From Chelydra serpentina (lineage: Eukaryota > Chordata > Testudines > Chelydridae): 64,000 nt of DNA. Below the pieces are notes generated by a model. It had not been told where the DNA came from, did not search any database, and worked only from the letters and a program-made list of their open reading frames with translations. The stretch lies in contig JBAIAC010000035.1 of the NCBI GenBank assembly GCA_037349315.1, positions 4,292,501 through 4,356,500 on the forward strand. The letters run 5' to 3'. Shown here one piece after another: positions 58,460 through 64,000 of this stretch. Numbering within the stretch: the first letter of the stretch is position 1; each line of letters opens with the position of its first letter. The position numbers and the translations under genes were made by a program.

Positions 58460-61400
58460 ATGGCTGGAATTGAAGAACTACGGGCCCAGTTTGCTGAACT
58501 TCAGCGCAGATTGTCAGACCAAGCTGAGGCATTACAACAAGCTAGAACAGAACAAAGAGAAGCCTTATCACTGGCTAAGGCTGTAATAGACCAACAGGCA
58601 GCAGAAGCTAAGAAACCCCCTACTATTTATGTCCCACGGGAGCAGAAGGTCACAGAGTTTGGTGGCTTCCCGACAAGACCAGGAGACATTACAGTAGAGG
58701 AGTGGGTCAAGTCCGTGAAGACGGCGCTGCGTGTGCTAAGAGTACCTGAGGAAGATCATGTGGACTTCATAGAGGAACACCTCAAGGGCCAGGCCAAAAC
58801 CACAGTAAAGTTCATGGCAGTGGCGGACAAGAAAGATGTGGAAAAGGTGTTTGAACTCCTTCTAGAAGTGTATGGAGACAAGGTACCTATTGGAACTCGA
58901 CTAAAGGAGTTCTTTGAGAGAAAGCAGGATCCCGGTGAAACTGTCCGGGCATACGCATATGATCTCCAGGAGAGAATGAGTAAAGTGGAGCGGCGAGACC
59001 CTCGACGAGTTCCAGACCCAGATACAGTTTTGAAAGAGCAGTTAGTGCTGGGGCTCCGGGACGACTCCCTCCGCCGTGAAATGAAAAGGAGGTTTAAGGA
59101 AGAGCCCAGTAAGAAGTTCCATGAACTCATGCAGGCTGCCATTATGTGGTCAGAAGAAGAGGAAGTTCCTGTGGCAGAGACAGCCAAGCCTAATCCCCAT
59201 ACACGAAGTGGGGGCCTAGTAAATGCAGCTGCTGGGGAAAAGGCCCTGCCCCAAACACAGCTAACATTGGAAAGCCTAAGTGAAGCTGTCCAAAAACTGG
59301 CTGTCCAACAGAGGGAGATGCTGAAAGTGATGACTGAGGTGATGAAAGGAAATACCTCCACTAATGTGCCAAAATATCCAAGAGCTCCAGGATCCCGAAG
59401 ATCTCCACTGAAGGATGAGCTAGGGAGGTACATTTGTTACACCTGTGAAAGGCCAGGACATACTAGCCGAGATTGTACACTGAGAAGGAGACCGGAGTCC
59501 CGGGCACCTGGAATCCAAAAGACACCAGGAGCGAGTAGCCCACCATCAGGGAAAGGCCGAGTGGGGACAGAAGGGTTTCTACGGCTGTCCCTAGGAAAAG
59601 GGCCTCATGTCAGCAGTGAGGAAGAGAGCCCTGATGATGATAGTGTGTTTGACGACTTCTGCGGCCGAGCTTTTGGGGACTGCTTGACAGTGGAAATAAC
59701 CATAGCAGGGGTGAGAACCCGCTGTTTGATAGACACTGGCTCAGAAGTCACCACTATTTCTGAATCATATTTCCGAAACTACTTAAAAGAGAGAGATCTG
59801 ACCATGCATAATACCCGATTTGTACAGCTAACGGCAGCTAATGGACTTGCGATCCCTGTCGTGGGGTGCCTTGAAGCCGATGTAGGGTACATGGGTCAAA
59901 CAATCCCCGGGAAATGCATCTTTATCCTAGAGGATACAGCTTCAGAAAAGACTTTAATGGAGGACAGAGTACCGGGAATTCTTGGAATGAATATTATAAG
60001 AGAGCTGAAAGAATTACTGTTGGTAGGAGAAGGAACCCAGGAGATGAACCGTCATGGGCAGCCAAAGAAGGATGCTATACTGAAGCGGGTACTAGCCCGA
60101 GTGGAGAGACATGGGCGTTTCCCGGGTCCCATGGGACAAATTGGCTTTGTTAAGGTGGCAGGAAGACAGAAGGTGGTTATACCCCCCTGGAGTGAGAAGA
60201 TTATTGATGGGCGCTGCCGGATGCCAAGTGACCTTGATGGATACAGAGTGCTTGTCGAGTCAACACCTGGGGCTAGTCTCCCTAATGGGCTTCTGGTTGC
60301 AAATGTACTTGCTAATGCCAGTAAGGGAAAAGTGCCAGTCAGGCTGTTAAACTCAAGTGAAAAGGCTATAAAGTTGTGTCCCCGAACCAGGGTGGCAGAG
60401 GTACACCGACCTGAAGGAGTGGTGCCCCCAGTGAGGGTGGCCCTGGAAGAAAATGGGGAAGAGCTGCGGGTGACAAAAGTGGAAAAAGGAACACAGGCTA
60501 TCACATCGCAAGTGGCACCCGATGGAGAGCTACCCATTCCAGTCCAAGTGGACCTCCAACAGTTAACCCCTACACAGGCCAGCCATTTGAGGGCGCTACT
60601 GGAGAAACATCAAGAGGTCTTTTCCAGGGATGAGCGAGATTTTGGTTACACCACCACAGTGACACACCAAATAGCCACTGGAGATGCTGTTCCGATAAAA
60701 CAGAGACACCGGCGGATTTCACCACAAGTGTTCCAGGAGGTAAAAAAACACATTCTGGACTTAGTGACTCAAGGTGTCCTTAAGGAAAGCCACAGCCCCT
60801 GGGCATCACCTGCTGTGATTGTAATAAAAAAGGATGGTGGGGTGCGATTTTGCTGTGACTACAGGAAACTGAATGAGGTAACACACAAGGATGCCTACCC
60901 GCTACCCCGGGTGGAAGAGTCACTGGATGCATTAGGAAGTGCAAGAGTGTTTTCAACCCTCGATTTAACTTCTGGTTATTTCCAGGTTGCAGTGGAAGAA
61001 CAAGACCAGGAAAAGACAGCAGTGACGACTCCATTTGGGCTGTTTGAATGGACACGTATGCCATTTGGCTTGTGTAATGCACCTGCTACATTCCAGAGAC
61101 TAATGGAGGGGGTGTTGGGAGACTATATCCTAGAGACTTTGCTGATATACCTGGACGATGTTATTGTGTTTTCCAAGGATTTTGAGAGTCATATGGAAAA
61201 ATTGGACTTGGTTTTCACACGACTGAAGGAACACGGATTGAAGCTGAAGCCAAGCAAGTGCTGCCTACTACGTGAAAAGGTCAAATTCTTGGGCCATGTG
61301 ATTTCGAAGGATGGAATCCAGGTAGATGAGGAGAAGACCAGGGCGCTGGAAAATTGGCCGATCCCCAAGAATGCCAAGCAAGTGCGGCAGGCTCTAGGTT

Positions 61401-63715
61401 TTATGAGCTATTATAGACGATTTGTCCCAAAGTTTGCGCAGATGGCTGCACCTCTATATGGACTAGTGGGACAACCGGCCCAAAGGAAGGGAAAGGACCA
61501 CTGCTTTGTGTGGGATGATGCCTGTCAGACAGCTTTTGACGAATTAAGACATCGGCTGATGTCACCACCTGTGCTTGCATATCCCGACTTTAGCCTGCCA
61601 TTTATAGTGACAACTGATGGAAGCCTGCACGGCCTAGGTGCAGTGCTCAGCCAGAAGCAAGAGGGGACCGAGCGTGTGATTGCATATGCGAGCCGAGGGC
61701 TGAGGAGGTCAGAAAGAAATGATAAAAACTACAGTGCTTTTAAACTAGAACTGCTGGCCTTGAAGTGGGCTATCACTGAAAAATTTAAGGATTACTTAGT
61801 GTACTCCAAATTCACAGTAATCTCAGACCACAATCCACTCCGATACCTGGCAACAGCTAATTTAGGTGCAACGGAACACCGGTGGGTGGCCCAACTTGCT
61901 GAGTTCACTTTTGAAGTACAGTATAAACCTGGAAGGCAGAACATCAATGCTGACACCCTGTCCAGACTGCCTCTGGAGGAGGAATCGGAAGAGGGCAAGG
62001 ATGTGGAGAAAGACTTCCTAGTCATTCCTGCAGATGTTGTGCGGACGTGTTTGTGGCTAGAGAATCCAAAGCCCAAGGACAAAGTGATGGTAAAGGACAC
62101 AGTACAAAACCTGGTAAAAGGAGAGAGTGCAATAATCTCGGGATACTCATGGGAGGAGATTCAGACTCTGCAACGAGAAGGTGACGTTGGACCTGTCTTA
62201 GTGGCAGTCATGAGCCGAAGGAGGCCAGACCGGAGATTTGGGGCCAGATATCCCCAGTCTAAGAAGCTAGCCAGACAGTGGGAACGACTTAAATTACACC
62301 GTGGAGTGCTATTCCGGGTAACATATCATCCCCGAGATGGCGAAGAAGTGTGGCAATTAGTGGTGCCTGTGTCACTACGTCGTCAAGTTTATGAAGCCAG
62401 GCATGATCATGGGGGGCATTTTGGAGACAGGAGCACTCTTGAGGTGATAAGGAGAAACTATTACTGGCCCACGATGGGTAGTGATGTGCAAGCATGGGTC
62501 CGTCAGTGCAAACGGTGTGCCCTAGCCAAGGATGTGTTTCCTCCCAACCGAGCCCCTTTGACCTGTACTAACGTGACAGCCCCAATGGAGGTCCTAGCAA
62601 TGGATTACACACGGCTAGAGAGATCTTCAGAGGGGTATGAGAATGTATTGGTTCTCACAGACATGTTCACCCGATTCACTGTTGCAGTTCCGACTAGAAA
62701 CCAGACGGCACGGACAACGGCTGAAGTCCTCATAAAACACTGGTTTGTGTACTATGGTTGTCCAGCACGGTTACACTCGGATCAGGGGAGGAATTTTGAA
62801 TCAGAGGTGATATCTGAATTGTGTGAGCTGTATTGCATTGCCAAAAGCCGAACAACACCTTATCATCCACAAGGAAATGCTCAGTGCGAGAGATTTAACC
62901 GGACAATGCACGACATGCTAAGAACACTCCCGCCTGAAAGAAAGCGAGCCTGGCAGGAGCATCTCCCTGAGCTGGTGTTGGCCTATAACAGCCATGTCCA
63001 TTCGTCGACAGGTTACGCTCCTTTTTATCTTATGTTCGGGAGGGATCCCAGGTTGCCATTGGATATTCTGGACAGAGAGGGTCCTGAAGAGGCTGAGGTG
63101 ACCAATTTGGATGACTGGGTTAAAGGTCACCATGACAGGCTGAAGATAGCCTGTGAAGTTGCTCTCAATACAACTAAAGACACAGCCCAAAGCAGGAAAA
63201 GGACTTATGATCGCAAGTCCAGTGGGGCTCTTATCAGGCCTGGTGACCGTGTACTAATTCGTAACCATAGACACCGGGGGCGTAATAAAATACAGGACAA
63301 GTGGGAGTCAAATCCCCACATTGTAGTCGCTCACAACAATCCCGAGCTACCAGTTTACATCATCCGGCCTGAGCGAGGAGGTCCTGAGAGAGTAGTACAT
63401 AGGGACCAACTAAAACATTGCACTCTTAGTCCAGTCAGGGACCATAGGAGGCATAGATCAGCACACCCTGAGGAGACAGAAACCAATTGGCGAATGGTTC
63501 TAGTCCCACAAACTGAATACACAGGGGAACAGAGTGGGGCAAACACAAACCCTAATGAGAATGGCCAGATTCCTCAAGCTGACCCACTATTATCCGAGAA
63601 TAGGGAAATAGAAAATATGAATAATGAACCACCATTTTTAAGAAGGTCCCAGAGGGCTAATAAGGGTGTACTGCCTGTTAAATTTAGAGATGATTATGTT
63701 ATTGGTTCTATGTAG
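58460..63715 (+). CDS. Ty3/gypsy gag-pol polyprotein, single intact frame
   Basis: 1751 codons without a stop. The ATG sits in a strong context (ACCATGG). Order: an N-terminal coiled coil (about 1-50); a gag capsid-like region (about 60-240); a CCHC zinc knuckle (C326, C329, H334, C339); an aspartic protease with DTGS at 425-428; a reverse transcriptase with D835 and YLDD at 897-900; an RNase H with TDGS around D1053; and an integrase with an HHCC zinc finger (H1315, H1320, C1350, C1353) and D1382, D1441, E1477, where the last two are 35 residues apart. RT before integrase is the Ty3/gypsy order. A basic C-terminal module follows. No chromodomain and no envelope frame are seen. Gag and pol are fused with no frameshift or internal stop, so all catalytic residues are in one product. 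This is a retrotransposon of the host genome, not a host gene. All enzymatic motifs look intact. Confidence 0.95.
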   Translation: MAGIEELRAQFAELQRRLSDQAEALQQARTEQREALSLAKAVIDQQAAEAKKPPTIYVPREQKVTEFGGFPTRPGDITVEEWVKSVKTALRVLRVPEEDHVDFIEEHLKGQAKTTVKFMAVADKKDVEKVFELLLEVYGDKVPIGTRLKEFFERKQDPGETVRAYAYDLQERMSKVERRDPRRVPDPDTVLKEQLVLGLRDDSLRREMKRRFKEEPSKKFHELMQAAIMWSEEEEVPVAETAKPNPHTRSGGLVNAAAGEKALPQTQLTLESLSEAVQKLAVQQREMLKVMTEVMKGNTSTNVPKYPRAPGSRRSPLKDELGRYICYTCERPGHTSRDCTLRRRPESRAPGIQKTPGASSPPSGKGRVGTEGFLRLSLGKGPHVSSEEESPDDDSVFDDFCGRAFGDCLTVEITIAGVRTRCLIDTGSEVTTISESYFRNYLKERDLTMHNTRFVQLTAANGLAIPVVGCLEADVGYMGQTIPGKCIFILEDTASEKTLMEDRVPGILGMNIIRELKELLLVGEGTQEMNRHGQPKKDAILKRVLARVERHGRFPGPMGQIGFVKVAGRQKVVIPPWSEKIIDGRCRMPSDLDGYRVLVESTPGASLPNGLLVANVLANASKGKVPVRLLNSSEKAIKLCPRTRVAEVHRPEGVVPPVRVALEENGEELRVTKVEKGTQAITSQVAPDGELPIPVQVDLQQLTPTQASHLRALLEKHQEVFSRDERDFGYTTTVTHQIATGDAVPIKQRHRRISPQVFQEVKKHILDLVTQGVLKESHSPWASPAVIVIKKDGGVRFCCDYRKLNEVTHKDAYPLPRVEESLDALGSARVFSTLDLTSGYFQVAVEEQDQEKTAVTTPFGLFEWTRMPFGLCNAPATFQRLMEGVLGDYILETLLIYLDDVIVFSKDFESHMEKLDLVFTRLKEHGLKLKPSKCCLLREKVKFLGHVISKDGIQVDEEKTRALENWPIPKNAKQVRQALGFMSYYRRFVPKFAQMAAPLYGLVGQPAQRKGKDHCFVWDDACQTAFDELRHRLMSPPVLAYPDFSLPFIVTTDGSLHGLGAVLSQKQEGTERVIAYASRGLRRSERNDKNYSAFKLELLALKWAITEKFKDYLVYSKFTVISDHNPLRYLATANLGATEHRWVAQLAEFTFEVQYKPGRQNINADTLSRLPLEEESEEGKDVEKDFLVIPADVVRTCLWLENPKPKDKVMVKDTVQNLVKGESAIISGYSWEEIQTLQREGDVGPVLVAVMSRRRPDRRFGARYPQSKKLARQWERLKLHRGVLFRVTYHPRDGEEVWQLVVPVSLRRQVYEARHDHGGHFGDRSTLEVIRRNYYWPTMGSDVQAWVRQCKRCALAKDVFPPNRAPLTCTNVTAPMEVLAMDYTRLERSSEGYENVLVLTDMFTRFTVAVPTRNQTARTTAEVLIKHWFVYYGCPARLHSDQGRNFESEVISELCELYCIAKSRTTPYHPQGNAQCERFNRTMHDMLRTLPPERKRAWQEHLPELVLAYNSHVHSSTGYAPFYLMFGRDPRLPLDILDREGPEEAEVTNLDDWVKGHHDRLKIACEVALNTTKDTAQSRKRTYDRKSSGALIRPGDRVLIRNHRHRGRNKIQDKWESNPHIVVAHNNPELPVYIIRPERGGPERVVHRDQLKHCTLSPVRDHRRHRSAHPEETETNWRMVLVPQTEYTGEQSGANTNPNENGQIPQADPLLSENREIENMNNEPPFLRRSQRANKGVLPVKFRDDYVIGSM

Positions 63716-63891
63716 TGTTTTAATTAATATTATTATGTATAGTATGAAGAAGTAGATGTGAAATGTTTAATATGTTAAATGTTCTTTTGATGTTAATGGG
63801 TTTGATATAATGTGGGTATATGTTGTTAATAATGGGTCCGGAGGTATTAGTGTAAACATTGTGGTTGTGGCAGAATTTTAGCAAGGGGGAA
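63716..63891 (+). other. 3' internal region and polypurine tract
   Basis: An AT-rich stretch without a coding frame ends in GCAAGGGGGAA (63881-63891), directly before the 3' LTR. This is the expected plus-strand priming site. There is no room for an env gene. Confidence 0.85.
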
Positions 63892-64000
63892 TGTAAGGGG
63901 ACTGTTATCCCCTTACTAACATTCAGAGCTCCCAGTACCAGAAGGGGAAGGGTCGATGGGACTGACAGTCCCCAGGGGCAATGGGGAGAGGCCAATGCTC
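63892..64000 (+). mobile_element. 3' LTR (first 109 bp, cut by the window end)
   Basis: Identical at every position to 57115-57223. If it has the same length as the 5' LTR, it would end near position 65136, giving an element of about 8.0 kb. Confidence 0.93.

Noticed and set aside
63716..63891. Envelope gene downstream of pol
   Set aside because: Only about 176 nt separate the pol stop from the 3' LTR and they contain no open frame of use.

Overview
The window is nuclear DNA of a vertebrate, most likely a turtle. It holds one split host gene in a background of interspersed repeats typical of reptiles. The repeats include CR1-type LINE pieces with ATTCTATG-repeat tails, a tRNA-headed SINE whose tail resembles the CR1 3' end, MIR-like core-SINE remnants, hAT-type miniature elements and one Ty3/gypsy LTR retrotransposon. 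The species call is inference from repeat content; no species-specific marker was tested.

The host gene is SPARC (osteonectin), complete on the + strand. Nine coding exons (22428-33026) join in phase into a 298-residue protein with a signal peptide, acidic N-terminal region, follistatin/Kazal module and EC domain with a canonical EF-hand loop. A non-coding first exon is proposed at about 10838-10920, just downstream of a GGA-rich box (10779-10801), which gives an intron 1 of about 11.5 kb. The 3' UTR runs to about 34251, with a poly(A) signal at 34225-34230 and two blocks that resemble the human SPARC 3' UTR.

Layout: 1-10750 is upstream flank with hAT miniature elements, fold-back elements and CR1 pieces. 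10780-34251 is SPARC, with four hAT miniature elements in its introns. 34252-57114 is gene-free flank holding MIR-like, CR1 and SINE copies and a 958-bp GC-rich hAT-like element (41324-42281) built around a 59-bp minisatellite. 57115-64000 is a nearly complete Ty3/gypsy element: a 5' LTR, a primer-binding site, one uninterrupted 1751-codon gag-pol frame, a polypurine tract and the first 109 bp of the 3' LTR. Those 109 bp are identical to the 5' LTR, so the insertion looks recent.

I found no tRNA or rRNA gene, no CRISPR array and no second host gene. Most other open frames are chance frames in GC-rich, C/T-rich or tandem-repeat DNA.
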